A stretch of 24,056 nucleotides of DNA from JBEKHI01 sp050012355 (GTDB lineage Bacteria; Actinomycetota; Actinomycetes; Streptosporangiales; Streptosporangiaceae): the NCBI GenBank assembly GCA_050012355.1, contig JBEKHI010000113.1, forward strand, positions 1 through 24,056, written 5' to 3'. A program made the translations under genes and the position numbers. Of the stretch, positions 1 to 8,523 are shown in pieces. How positions within the stretch are numbered: position 1 is the first letter of the stretch; every line of letters begins with the position of its first letter. The notes beneath the pieces are model-generated. The model ran no database searches. It was not told where the DNA came from and saw only the letters and a program-made list of their open reading frames with translations.

Positions 1-694
1 GTTCCCCGGCCAGCCTCCCGTCGGCGAGGAAGAGCACCCGGTCAGCCCAGGCAGCGGCGATGGGGTCGTGGGTAACCATGACCACGGTGCGCCGCTCGTC
101 ATCGGCGATCTTGCGCAGCAGGCTAAGCACCTCGTGGCCACTGGTGCTGTCAAGTGCACCCGTGGGCTCGTCGGCGAACACCACTGCCGGGCCGGTGACC
201 AGGGCCCGGGCGATGGCAACCCGCTGCTGCTGGCCACCGGACAACTCGGCCGGGCGATGCCGGGCGCGCTGGTCCAGCCCGACGTCGGCCAAGGCCTGGC
301 TGATGCGCGCAGGGTCAGGCTTGAGCCCGGCCAGGCGCAGCGGCAGGGCTACGTTCTGCGCAGCGGTGAGCGCGGGCATCAGGTTGAAGGACTGGAAGAC
401 GAAGCCGATGCGTTCCCGGCGCAGCCTGGTTAGCGCGTTGTCGCGCAGTCCTCGTATGTCGATCCCGTCGATCGCGACCCGGCCATCATCGATTGGCTCA
501 ACTCCGGCGACACAGCGCAGCAGCGTGGACTTGCCGGATCCGGATGGCCCCATGACGGCGGTGAAGGTGCCGAAGGCCATAGCCAAGTCGACCTTGTCGA
601 GTGCGGTAACCGGCTCGGGGCCGGTCCGGTAGACCCGGCTCAGGCTGGTTACCTCCACCGCCGGATGCGCGCGAGAACGCGATGAATTGGACAC
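1..694 (-). CDS. ABC transporter ATP-binding protein, MacB/LolD type (3' end outside window)
   Basis: ATPase subunit of an ABC exporter or lipoprotein/peptide-extrusion system, expected on the cytoplasmic face with a FtsX/MacB-type permease. The 231 visible residues hold every nucleotide-binding motif in order: Walker A GPSGSGKST (about 49-57), Q-loop Q101, signature LSGGQQQRVA (151-160), Walker B VVFADEP with Glu176, D-loop ALD and switch His209 in VTHDP. The start is taken as GTG at 694, giving VSNSSRSRAHPAVEVTSL; no strong Shine-Dalgarno is visible, so it may be leaderless or start at an internal GTG. The signature and short linker fit the LolD/MacB/SalX group, but substrate cannot be told. 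The gene runs off the left edge, where its permease would be expected. Confidence 0.93.
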   Translation of the reverse strand, partial: MSNSSRSRAHPAVEVTSLSRVYRTGPEPVTALDKVDLAMAFGTFTAVMGPSGSGKSTLLRCVAGVEPIDDGRVAIDGIDIRGLRDNALTRLRRERIGFVFQSFNLMPALTAAQNVALPLRLAGLKPDPARISQALADVGLDQRARHRPAELSGGQQQRVAIARALVTGPAVVFADEPTGALDSTSGHEVLSLLRKIADDERRTVVMVTHDPIAAAWADRVLFLADGRLAGE

Positions 695-1110
695 ATTAGG
701 GATGGTGGCAGACCTGTCACACCCGACACAGTAGGGTCAGCCCCCGGATTTGAGGGCGGGCTCACCGTCCTGCAGGACGCTCTGCCGGGTAGGGACCTGC
801 CAGAGCGGATCGCTTCACCCGTGCTGACCCTGCGGCCGTCGCTACGAGCTACGACATGCCGATCGAAAGCAGGTCACGATGCCCCCAAGATGGACGCAAA
901 TATTAGGGCACATCGGCAACTAATAAAGAATTCTAAACTTTTCTCGCAAACAATCCCAGGATTTGAAAGTTGCGTGTCTGCGGAAAGTGCCGGAGCTAAG
1001 CTGGGCGCACTGCCTAAGAAGTGTCCCCCCCATAGAGCCGGAATCAAGATCGCCCCGACCGGCTTAACCCCTTCTACCCGTCTTCCGGTCGCAGACGAGG
1101 TGAATTCAAC
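695..1110. other. Intergenic region between divergent genes
   Basis: No convincing gene in about 415 bases. It separates the leftward ABC ATPase from the rightward NTPase, so it should carry promoters for both. A 14-bp perfect palindrome, CGTCCTGCAGGACG, lies at 766-779. A distinctly AT-rich stretch covers about 895-965, against otherwise GC-rich DNA, and is the likeliest promoter or regulator-binding zone for the rightward operon. I could not assign a -35/-10 pair with confidence. A GAGG at 1097-1100 precedes the GTG start at 1111 by ten bases. Confidence 0.5.
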
Positions 1111-3390
1111 GTGCCTGATGAACTTGCTCGGCCGCCGCGCGATTCTGCGGCGGCAACCCTCTTGTGGGATTTTATGTCGCGTGCGGAGCATGCTGACGGG
1201 CTGCACAGCTTGCGGACCCCGATCTTGTTGTTCACCGGGGTGCGGGGGAGCGGGAAGACCCAGCTACTCGCCGACCTGCGAGGCTTGCTTGGTGAGAACT
1301 TCCCGCACGCGCATATCAATGGCGAATGGTCATTTAATTCCGCGATGGATATGCTCGCGCTGCTCGCCTTCAAACTGAACCAGCAGCGCGGGTACGGGAA
1401 ACTGGCGTTTCCTCGCCTGGTCACCGGCGCCATCGTCATCCGTCCTGACCTAGCCATCGATCCGCTGGATCGTGACCATGCAAGAAAGCAGATGGCCGCC
1501 ACGCTGGCGGATCACCGCAAGGTCAAGGGCGTTCTTGAAAACAGCATCAGGGCGATTCTGCGGAGCGCCCTCACCCCGGTCCTGGCTCGCGGCCCGGCCG
1601 CGGCCGCGGTCGGCAGGCACGGCGCGGTCACGGAGGAGTTGCTCGGCCCCTCGGCCGACAAACGTCGCGAGCGGGCGGACCTCCTCGGAGCCGGACAGCA
1701 GTGGTGGGGCCATCAGGATCGGGGGCTCGACAACGACCCCATCGACGAGCTCATCAGCCTGCGGATGGATGCCGAACGAGCTCGGGCGCAGCGCCAGACC
1801 GACGGACCGGGACGCCGGAATGAAGGCGGAGACTCGCGAAGGATGGTCACCAAGCGTCTTTGGGCCGCATTCCTCGCCGACCTGCGGGATAATTTCGGTG
1901 ACCGGCGCCGTGCCATCAACTGGACCCGCAACTGTGTGCTGCTGCTCGACAATGCGGACACCCCGGCGGCCCGCGCTTTCCTCGAGGAACTCGTCAGCGT
2001 GCGCAAGGACCGTGAACGTGACGAGCCCGATCCGCTCACCGTGGTCGCCACCAGCCGCGGCGGCCTTACCTCACGCGTTTCCGCGGCTGGCCTGACCCCG
2101 CTCGACGAGGCCGGCTGGGCGCACTACAACGCGCTCACCGGAACCACGGCCTGGTGGTACCCGATACTGCTCCCGCCGCTGAATTGGTCGCAGACCAGCA
2201 CGATGGTTGACGCACTGGGGCTGGCAGGTGCCCACGTAGAGGCGGTTACCGCCGCCGTGCACGGGTTCAGCTGCGGGCACCCGGCCGCGACGAGCACGCT
2301 GCTCGCCGCGATCGCGGCTGACCCGGGATCCGCTGCGGAAGTGAACCCATCGGCCCTGCTGGCCAGAAAAGATCTGCGGGAAACCGCGGAGCACGACGGC
2401 ACCGTCGAGGACGCGCTGCTTGATGGCCTCTTGATGCCCTCGGTGATCGGAGACCAGGCACCAGCCGACGACCTGGCCACTTGCGCCGCCGCACGGCACA
2501 AAGAGGTCGCACTCCGGCTCGCCACCGATTCCAGCCTGCTGGAGCAACTGCCCAGCGAGGTCACGTCCATCTTCGGCTCGGAGTACTGGCCCGTGAACCC
2601 GGCCAGCGGTCGTGCCGCTCTGCACCCGCTGCTGCGCAGGCTACTGCTGCGGCGACTGGTCGAGCGCAAGGCGGACGCCACGGCGAGTTGGGCGCGCGTG
2701 CACCTATGGCTACGCCAGCGCGCGCTGCGGGACGGGCAAACGGATACGGCGCTGTACCACACGCTCGCCCTCGCCGGGACGTACCAGGATGAGCTCGCCG
2801 AATTGCTGGGACGTGCGGTCGCGGACGAGGTCGAGGAGAAAGCAGCCCGTGCCAGCCACTCGGCTAATTCGGCCAGCGAGCAGGCCGGTGCCCACGAGAA
2901 GCCAGGCGCCGCTGGGAAGGCAGACCCTCTTGAATTCCAGAAGCCCTTGGAGCACGTGGCGCGGCAGCTCGCGAGCTGTCTTAAGAGCGACGCGAACACG
3001 TGGCTGCGCCGGGTCGCCAGGATCACCTCGTCGCCAACGCGTCTCGACCTCGCGCAGAAGCCGCGAGACCAGGCGGTGATGCTCACGGAGTGGGTCGACA
3101 AGCGGCAGGAGCCCCTCGCGCCGGTAGCGCGCTACGTCGTCTATTGCTGGCTCGGCGCCGACCCGCTAAGTGCTCCGCATTGGAGCTGGCTGCTCAGCCA
3201 GATGGCAGGCGAGCTTGACCTGATATCTCGCTACAGCGATGACGGAGGGCTGAGCGTGCTGCGGGCTGAGGCAGAACGCTACCGGAACCTCGCGGACGGA
3301 AGCTGGCGAGACATCGAGGACTTCTGGGTGAAGCGGATGGACTCAGCCGGTGATATGGAACCGAGTCAGGGAGAGATCCATGGCAACTGA
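1111..3390 (+). CDS. P-loop NTPase, STAND/AAA-like, about 759 aa
   Basis: Large cytoplasmic ATPase of unrecognised family. Residues 36-50 form a hydrophobic strand and Walker A (ILLFTGVRGSGKT). CVLLLDNAD at 275-283 is a Walker B-like strand ending in D280, and LTVVATSRGG at about 310 resembles the sensor/R motif that follows Walker B in STAND and AAA NTPases. Residues from about 350 to the end are mostly helical with Ala/Leu/Arg-rich blocks, and an Ala/Glu-rich linker lies near 575-610. No transmembrane segment or DNA-binding motif was seen. The start is GTG with GAGG ten bases upstream. Its last 11 bases overlap the next gene's ATG, so the pair is probably translationally coupled. A role in ligand-triggered signalling is inferred only from this partner. 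A plain hypothetical AAA protein remains possible. Confidence 0.8.
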   Translation: MPDELARPPRDSAAATLLWDFMSRAEHADGLHSLRTPILLFTGVRGSGKTQLLADLRGLLGENFPHAHINGEWSFNSAMDMLALLAFKLNQQRGYGKLAFPRLVTGAIVIRPDLAIDPLDRDHARKQMAATLADHRKVKGVLENSIRAILRSALTPVLARGPAAAAVGRHGAVTEELLGPSADKRRERADLLGAGQQWWGHQDRGLDNDPIDELISLRMDAERARAQRQTDGPGRRNEGGDSRRMVTKRLWAAFLADLRDNFGDRRRAINWTRNCVLLLDNADTPAARAFLEELVSVRKDRERDEPDPLTVVATSRGGLTSRVSAAGLTPLDEAGWAHYNALTGTTAWWYPILLPPLNWSQTSTMVDALGLAGAHVEAVTAAVHGFSCGHPAATSTLLAAIAADPGSAAEVNPSALLARKDLRETAEHDGTVEDALLDGLLMPSVIGDQAPADDLATCAAARHKEVALRLATDSSLLEQLPSEVTSIFGSEYWPVNPASGRAALHPLLRRLLLRRLVERKADATASWARVHLWLRQRALRDGQTDTALYHTLALAGTYQDELAELLGRAVADEVEEKAARASHSANSASEQAGAHEKPGAAGKADPLEFQKPLEHVARQLASCLKSDANTWLRRVARITSSPTRLDLAQKPRDQAVMLTEWVDKRQEPLAPVARYVVYCWLGADPLSAPHWSWLLSQMAGELDLISRYSDDGGLSVLRAEAERYRNLADGSWRDIEDFWVKRMDSAGDMEPSQGEIHGN

Positions 3391-4826
3391 CGTGAATTCC
3401 AGAGGCGGATTCGCATTCACGCAAGAAAAGTCCCAGCTGGGCCTTAACCGGGAGCGGAGACAACGACGGTCGCGGCAGATACTCGTCGGCGCGCTCGGTG
3501 TCGTAGTGGTCGTCGCGGGCACGAGCGCCGGTCTCTACCTCACCCGGCCGACTCCCAAGGCACCGCAACCGCCGTGCCTGTCATGCATTTCCGACGGATC
3601 CCGCGCGTTCCCGGGAGACGACCAGGCCATGCGCGCGGTGATTGCCGCCATCGGCAAGGAGAACGTCGCCGTCCGGGCACGTAAGGGACGGCCCTACGTC
3701 AGCATTATGCTGCTGAATCCGATGACGCCCGGAGTGGGCAGTGACCTCACACCGACCCGGATGGTCGACATTCTGCGAGGCGCCTATCTCGCGCAAGTCA
3801 CCATGAACGACGCGGGCACCCTGGGAATCCAGCTCCTCCTCGACGACGAGGGCACCAGCGCGGAAGCTGACGAGGGACCGGCGGTCAAGCAACTCGTGAC
3901 GATGGAGGGGGCGCCCAATCACGTGATCGCGGTGGCCGGCCTCGGGGTGAGCACCGCGAAGACGGCTGCCGTTGCCAGCACGCTTTCCCGCGATGGAATG
4001 CCGATGTTCGCGGCGGACACTGCGGCGAACGAGTTCTTTCAACGGCATGGTGCAGATGGTGCCGGACGTGACCGAGGAGGTCACCCAGCTGGCCCAGCAG
4101 CTCCCCACCCCGCAATCCGCGGTCCTGGTCTACGACCAGGAGGCGACCGACTACTACACAAGAGACCTGCGCACCGCCTTCACACAGGACTTCGCTAAGA
4201 GCCTGACGGATGAAGCTCAGCCCTACATGCCAGGTGTTAGCGACACCAACGTGGAGTTCCAGGCGATCGCGGACGAGGTCTGCTACACGTCCGGGCCGTC
4301 GCCCACTGTTCTCTACGCAGGGCGGAACGCCGTGCTCGCGTCCCTTGTCCAGCAGTTCCAGGACGACGGCAACTGCCGCGGCAAGAAGATCACCATGCTG
4401 AGCGGGGGCGATGCGGACGGGCTTGCCCCATCGGTCACGGCTTCCGCGCCGGGAACGGGCCAGGTATCGGTCATCTATACCGACCTGTTCAACCAGAACA
4501 GGTATACCTCGGCATTCCAGCAGTCCTACGAGCAGACGCTCGGCGATCTCGACCCGGGCGACTCTGGCCTAGGCGACTCGTGGATGGCAACCACCTACAA
4601 CGCGATGATGGCGGCCTGGGCGGCCATCCAGCCCGCCTACCAGGCGGTTGCCCCCGATACCCCCAACAAAAGCGACGTGCTCGGCTTCGTCGTCCGGCTG
4701 AACGGCATGTTCACCCCGTCGGGTGCCGCCGGCCCGTTCCCGCTGAGCGCCGACGGCGAGCTCATGTACCCCGACAACCCCATCTTCGATGACGCGGCGG
4801 GCCAGCGCAGCACCCTTTCCAACTAA
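3380..4826 (+). pseudogene. Membrane-anchored type-1 periplasmic-binding (ABC substrate-binding-like) protein, frameshifted
   Basis: The ATG at 3380 has AGGGAGAG just upstream and is preferred over GTG 3350. The N-terminus is a basic cytoplasmic stretch of about 33 residues, then one transmembrane helix (ILVGALGVVVVVAGTSAGLYL), a short linker with CLSC, then an extracellular binding domain. The two-lobed branched-chain-amino-acid-receptor pattern is seen in YVSIMLLNPMTPG, VDILRGAYLAQ, VIAVAGLGVSTA, SAVLVYDQEATDYYT and TVLYAGRNAVLASL. The frame breaks at the T run 4037-4039: the first frame reads ANEFFQRHGAD, while dropping one T gives ANEFFNGMVQMVPDVTEE and continues to TAA at 4824. Repaired length is 481 aa. 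The break could be real decay or a sequencing error. There is no permease or ATPase of ABC type beside it, only the coupled NTPase, so a sensing role is more likely than import. Confidence 0.75.
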
Positions 4827-6149
4827 CCGGTATCCCCCGCGATTGCCGACGAGCACCGCTCGGTCAGCAGCGACACCGCGAGCATCACGGGGAATCCCGC
4901 CTCCGGCGCCGAAGCTGGGCTCGGCGCGGCGGCGGGGCACCGCCTGGAGTGCCCGGCTCGTTTTCGCCGTGTGCCAACGCAGGAAGAGCAGGGGCGCGAT
5001 GGCGCAAGCGACGGCAGCGGCGCCCAGCATGAGCGCGGTATGAACGCCGCTGGTGGCCAGCAGCGGCCCGAGCACCTGGCCGGCACCGTAACAGCAGGCC
5101 ATCATCCCGACCGAGCGGGGAGACGGGCCGCCAGGTAGCATGCCGCCCCGGGCGAACAGCATCGCGACAATGGCCGCGAACGTGCCGCCGAACAGGATGG
5201 CGGACAGCAGCCCCGCGACCGGCGACGCGACCATCGCGGGCAGGATGATCCCGGCTGCCTGCACGGCGAACGCGACCGGAAGCACCCGTGCCAGGCCGCG
5301 CCGGTTGACGAGTTTGCCCCACAACGAACAGCTCGGCACCGCGGCCACGCCAGCGATCAGCCAGACTTGCCCGCCCGGGAGCGCGTGGCCAGGCAGGTCG
5401 GGCAGGAACGTGCCAGTGACGATGTAGCCGAGGCCCTCCAGGAAGAAGGCGGCGCACAGCGCGGTCATCGCGGCCGCCGACGGGCGCCGCGGCTCGTGTG
5501 GCCGATACCTGGGACTATTCAGGCCGCGGGTCCCGATGACGGCCGGCGGCTGGCGGAGCCAGCGGCAGGCTGTGAAGGCGAGAACGACGGCGAGCGCCGC
5601 CATGTACAACCACGCGGACCGCCAGCCGGTGGCCGGCATGACCACCAGCGCGGCCAGTGCGATCCCGGTGCCGATGCCAAGGTAGAGCCGGGCCGTGCCG
5701 GCGGCCGCGTTGCGCGGGTTCACCCCGCTGAGCACGATGCTGGTGGCGGAGACGAACACGATGGCTCCGGCGAGACCGGCCAGGGCCCGGAGCAGCGGCC
5801 ATGGCAGTACTGCCGCCGGACACGCCATCGCCGCCGTGACCAGCACGATCGCGACCGCCGCGACCCGCAGCGCGCGCAGCTGCACATCGCGCGGAATGAG
5901 GGTCACGCACACCACGGTGCCAACGAAGTTTCCCAGGTAGTTGGCCATGGCCATCCGGGCGAGCGCGCCGATCCCGGGCAGCGCCCCGCTCGCGAGCATG
6001 AGCGGCGCCACCGGTGTGAGAGCAAACCTGGCTACTCCGATGGCCAGTGCCACTGCCGCGACGCCCGCGACGGTCGTCGCGGTCGGCTGCCCGGTCCGGC
6101 GACCAGCCACGCCCCGATGCCGGCCCCGATGGAGGCGGCGGTCCGTCAT
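4569..6149 (-). CDS. MFS transporter, YbfB/YjiJ-like
   Basis: Polytopic inner-membrane transporter. From ATG 6149 (MTDRRLHRGRHRG) the protein shows about 11-12 hydrophobic helices. The first carries the family-like ALAIGVARFALTPVAPLM motif, followed by MANYLGNFVGTVVCV, a central loop near RGLNSPRYRPHEPRRP, and a second half beginning AAMTALCAAFFLEGLGYIVTGTFLP. The last helix ends ALMLGAAAVACAIAPLLFLRW. The literal frame then runs on through 4569, overlapping the convergent binding-protein gene by 258 bases with an Arg/Gly-rich tail. Third-position G/C preference switches frame at about 4895-4910, and the alternative frame ends at TAG 4823-4825, sharing bases with the neighbour's TAA. The true C-terminus is therefore doubtful. 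Substrate is unknown; members are usually efflux-like carriers. Confidence 0.8.
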   Translation of the reverse strand: MTDRRLHRGRHRGVAGRRTGQPTATTVAGVAAVALAIGVARFALTPVAPLMLASGALPGIGALARMAMANYLGNFVGTVVCVTLIPRDVQLRALRVAAVAIVLVTAAMACPAAVLPWPLLRALAGLAGAIVFVSATSIVLSGVNPRNAAAGTARLYLGIGTGIALAALVVMPATGWRSAWLYMAALAVVLAFTACRWLRQPPAVIGTRGLNSPRYRPHEPRRPSAAAMTALCAAFFLEGLGYIVTGTFLPDLPGHALPGGQVWLIAGVAAVPSCSLWGKLVNRRGLARVLPVAFAVQAAGIILPAMVASPVAGLLSAILFGGTFAAIVAMLFARGGMLPGGPSPRSVGMMACCYGAGQVLGPLLATSGVHTALMLGAAAVACAIAPLLFLRWHTAKTSRALQAVPRRRAEPSFGAGGGIPRDARGVAADRAVLVGNRGGYRLVGKGAALARRVIEDGVVGVHELAVGAQRERAGGTRRGEHAVQPDDEAEHVAFVGGIGGNRLVGGLDGRPGRHHRVVGGCHPRVA

Positions 6150-6471
6150 GTCTCTGCGTTTCGAGTATGCGGGTGCCGCGTGCGCCATCGTGTATGCCTC
6201 CAGCGGCCCGGAATCTGAGATACCGCTGCGACCTGGACACGTGCGCCAGCTCGGCCCGGCGACCCGCGGGCCTGTCGTCACGCCGGCGTCTACGGCTTGC
6301 CGGGGCCTGCCTTGAACACCCCCTGTGAGCTCTACTGTCTCATGAGTAACAAGATAACCTGGGCATCACGGAGTGTAACTGTAGTCACACGAGTTTCCTC
6401 TGGTCTCGGTGTGCTCGGCTGCAGTGCGAGTGGGCGCTGCTCAGAAGACGCCAGGGACCCGGTGTACCCGC

Positions 6472-6660
6472 CTATGCGGGCGAGACGAAGGCCAGGTCAG
6501 GGCGGGTGTTTTTGTTCCGGACCAGGACCGGGTAGCTGCCGGTGTGGTAGATATGCGCGGGATCGCCGGACCTGGCGAGCGCGTTTCGAGATAGCCGACG
6601 GAGAACAGGTCGTGAGGGGTTACGCCCACGGCGGTGCGTACCCGGTGAGCGCTGAGATGT
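6472..6660 (-). pseudogene. Remnant of an unidentified protein-coding gene (3' end, frameshifted)
   Basis: Reading leftward from about 6660, one frame gives HLSAHRVRTAVGVTPHDLF then SVGYLET. Near 6575 a second frame takes over and gives DPAHIYHTGSYPVLVRNKN, then TRPDLAFVSPA and TAG at 6472-6474. The composition (Tyr, His, Asp, Asn, hydrophobics) is protein-like and unlike a random frame, yet no start codon or full domain remains. The stop sits inside a small CCCGC/GCGGG hairpin (6467-6480). I could not identify the family. The rest of the 6282-6660 gap shows no gene. Confidence 0.35.
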
Positions 6661-6661
6661 A

Positions 6662-6690
6662 GAGCGCTCGTTTTGCGAAAAAAAGCGCTC
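6662..6690 (-). terminator. Stem-loop terminator of the beta-helix gene
   Basis: GAGCGCT (6662-6668) pairs with AGCGCTC (6684-6690). Inside, TTTT (6671-6674) can pair with AAAA (6678-6681) around a GCG loop. It begins one base after the TGA (6692-6694) of the leftward gene. The internal A run becomes U in the leftward transcript's stem, not a classical trailing U tract. Confidence 0.6.
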
Positions 6691-6691
6691 G

Positions 6692-8461
6692 TCAGCTAAG
6701 CGCTGCCCAGTACGTTGTCGCGCTGAACGCGTTGCTGCTCATCGTGATCGAGGAGGGCAGGGTCGTCTGGGCGGAGGAGTTGACCGCGTACCGGGCCGCG
6801 GCGACGGTCAGGCCCGCGTTGACGGCTCCGCTGCCCTGCACGGTCGCGCGGCCGAAGGCCGGCCTGGTCGTCCCGTTCGTGAGAATCGCCACGTACACCC
6901 AGCCCTGGGACACGTAATACGGGCCGCCGGCCAGCGCCGCGGTGTGCAGGCCGAATGACTCCCACGCCGACGACTGGTCCGCGGTCTTCCCGATCAGGGC
7001 GCCGTCGGCGGTGTACAGGCCAGCCCAGTTCTCGCCGCTGGTCAGTCCGCTTCCGGCCGTCGCCACTTCGAGCAGGATGTTGGTGACCGAGCACGCGCGG
7101 TAGACCGGCACCTTGATCAGTGTGAGCACGCCCGCGGCCGGGATGCTGCTGTCGGTCTGTAGCACGGGATCGTAGGACCAGGCCAGCAGGTTCTGATCCT
7201 GGGGAGACGCGTTGTCGCCGGACGGTGCGGGCAGGTTGAGCGTGGCGGTCGCGCCGGACACGGTAGCGGTCAGCAGACCGGGAGTGACCAGGAGTTTTCC
7301 CGAGCCGTCCCAGTTGACCGGGCGTCCGCCGGTGGCGCTGCTGAGATATCCGCCGTTCACTGAGACGAATGCCGAGCCAGTCATGGTGAGCCCGTAGACC
7401 GGTGAAGCGGTACTAGCGCTATCGCCTTCGCGGGCGGTGACGGTTGTCCCGTCGATCACCACCGGGGCGGTCGTGTTCACCACCTTGAGGCCGCTGTACC
7501 CGCCGCCGCCAGCGGTGTTGTTGCCGCCGTCACGGCGGAATTCGCAGCCGTTGAGCTGGATGCAGCCGTTGCCGGTGACGCCGTCGATCACGAATCCGTC
7601 GCCGTCGTTCAGGTCCGTCGTGCACTGGCTGAAGCTGATCCCGCCATACATCTCGGTCATCGTGAGGACGAAGCCCTGGGCGCCGCTCCCGGGCAGGCCA
7701 TCTTCGGAGCGGCAGGCGGTGAACGTGGTGTTGTCGGCGCCGCTGATCGCCCAGCCCGAGGTCGCGTGGCCCGACGACAGGCAGTTGGTGTACCAGCAGT
7801 CGGCCTCGTCGATGTCGAACCCGCTGCCTGTTCCGGTGGAGTTTCCCGCGTGGAACACGCCGACCTGGTGCATCACCGTGACTCCGTTACGGATCTTGAT
7901 GCCGGTGCCGACCGTGTAGGCGACGAGCACGTCCTCCAGCAATGCTCCGCCATTGACGTTGATCCCGATGGTTGTCCCGGTGGTCATGTTGTGCCCGTGG
8001 ACGTTGAGGTCGCGTGCGGAGAAGTCCGACTGCCCGTTCGTGTCCAGGATCGCGTCACCCGAGAACCCCGACGCGGCGTTGATGATGGCGGCATTGGAGC
8101 CGCCGCCTTCGAAGCCGTTGTTCCCGCTATGGCTTCCCAGCAGCCGGACCCCAGCGCTCTTGATGAGCAGCGGTGAGGAAACCGTGTAAGTCCCGGCCGG
8201 GAAATACACCACACCCCCGACGGGGCAGTTTTCGATGGCGTTCTGGATGTCGGTGGTGGAATCCGCGTCGCCGCTCGGATCCGCTCCGTAATCGGAGACG
8301 ACGTTGATCCAGTCGGTTGTGCCGTCCTCCGATGTGGTCGTCGCGGCACGGGCAGCGGTAGAGGTGCCAGGCAGGATTCCGGCCGCGGCCGCCAGCCCGG
8401 CGGCGCCGGCGAACGTACCGGCAAGTACCGAACGACGGCGTGTAACAGAGGTTGGGGACAT
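6692..8461 (-). CDS. Tat-secreted right-handed beta-helix protein (pectate lyase 3 type) with phage-tail-like C-terminal domain
   Basis: 589 aa. Residues 1-40 are a twin-arginine signal (VTRRRSVLAG, hydrophobic Ala-rich core, STAARAA cleavage region). Residues about 50-130 carry the pectate-lyase-3 opening VVSDYGADPSGDADSTTDIQ and VVYFPAGTYTV, followed by beta-helix coils rich in Asn, Gly and Thr to about 390. After a Ser/Thr-rich linker the last 180 residues (VLTLIKVPVYRACSVTNILL, ENWAGLYTADGALIGKTADQ, GWVYVAILTNGTTRPAFGRA) resemble a module I associate with actinophage minor tail proteins and some Streptomyces secreted proteins. Likely acts outside the cell on polysaccharide; catalytic residues were not located, so it may bind rather than cut. 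ATG 8461 has no strong Shine-Dalgarno. The 11-bp repeats upstream may regulate it. A second protein with the same motif lies at 19987-22515. Confidence 0.85.
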   Translation of the reverse strand: MSPTSVTRRRSVLAGTFAGAAGLAAAAGILPGTSTAARAATTTSEDGTTDWINVVSDYGADPSGDADSTTDIQNAIENCPVGGVVYFPAGTYTVSSPLLIKSAGVRLLGSHSGNNGFEGGGSNAAIINAASGFSGDAILDTNGQSDFSARDLNVHGHNMTTGTTIGINVNGGALLEDVLVAYTVGTGIKIRNGVTVMHQVGVFHAGNSTGTGSGFDIDEADCWYTNCLSSGHATSGWAISGADNTTFTACRSEDGLPGSGAQGFVLTMTEMYGGISFSQCTTDLNDGDGFVIDGVTGNGCIQLNGCEFRRDGGNNTAGGGGYSGLKVVNTTAPVVIDGTTVTAREGDSASTASPVYGLTMTGSAFVSVNGGYLSSATGGRPVNWDGSGKLLVTPGLLTATVSGATATLNLPAPSGDNASPQDQNLLAWSYDPVLQTDSSIPAAGVLTLIKVPVYRACSVTNILLEVATAGSGLTSGENWAGLYTADGALIGKTADQSSAWESFGLHTAALAGGPYYVSQGWVYVAILTNGTTRPAFGRATVQGSGAVNAGLTVAAARYAVNSSAQTTLPSSITMSSNAFSATTYWAALS

Positions 8462-8480
8462 GATCGCAAAGCTACAGAAT

Positions 8481-8493
8481 CCGCCTTCGGCGG
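8481..8493. other. Short hairpin in the 5' leader of the beta-helix gene
   Basis: CCGCC-TTC-GGCGG forms a perfect 5-bp stem with a 3-base loop, 20 bases before the leftward ATG at 8461. It would fold in the leader mRNA upstream of the start, where no clear ribosome-binding sequence is seen. Function unknown. Confidence 0.35.
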
Positions 8494-8523
8494 GGAAATT
8501 CGAAAGTAGGTAAATCGGGATGG

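Noticed and set aside
2124..3101. 325-codon reverse open frame inside the NTPase gene
   Set aside because: Ser/Arg/Ala-rich composition typical of a shadow frame, with no motif; the sense frame has Walker motifs.
3350..3379. GTG 3350 as start of the binding-protein gene
   Set aside because: No ribosome site ahead; ATG 3380 has AGGGAGAG at good distance.
5367..6218. 283-codon forward open frame opposite the MFS gene
   Set aside because: Arg/Gly/His-rich without hydrophobic core; shadow of the transmembrane gene.
6150..6281. N-terminal extension of the MFS gene to 6281
   Set aside because: The extra 44 residues are not membrane- or signal-like and ATG 6149 leads directly into the first helix.
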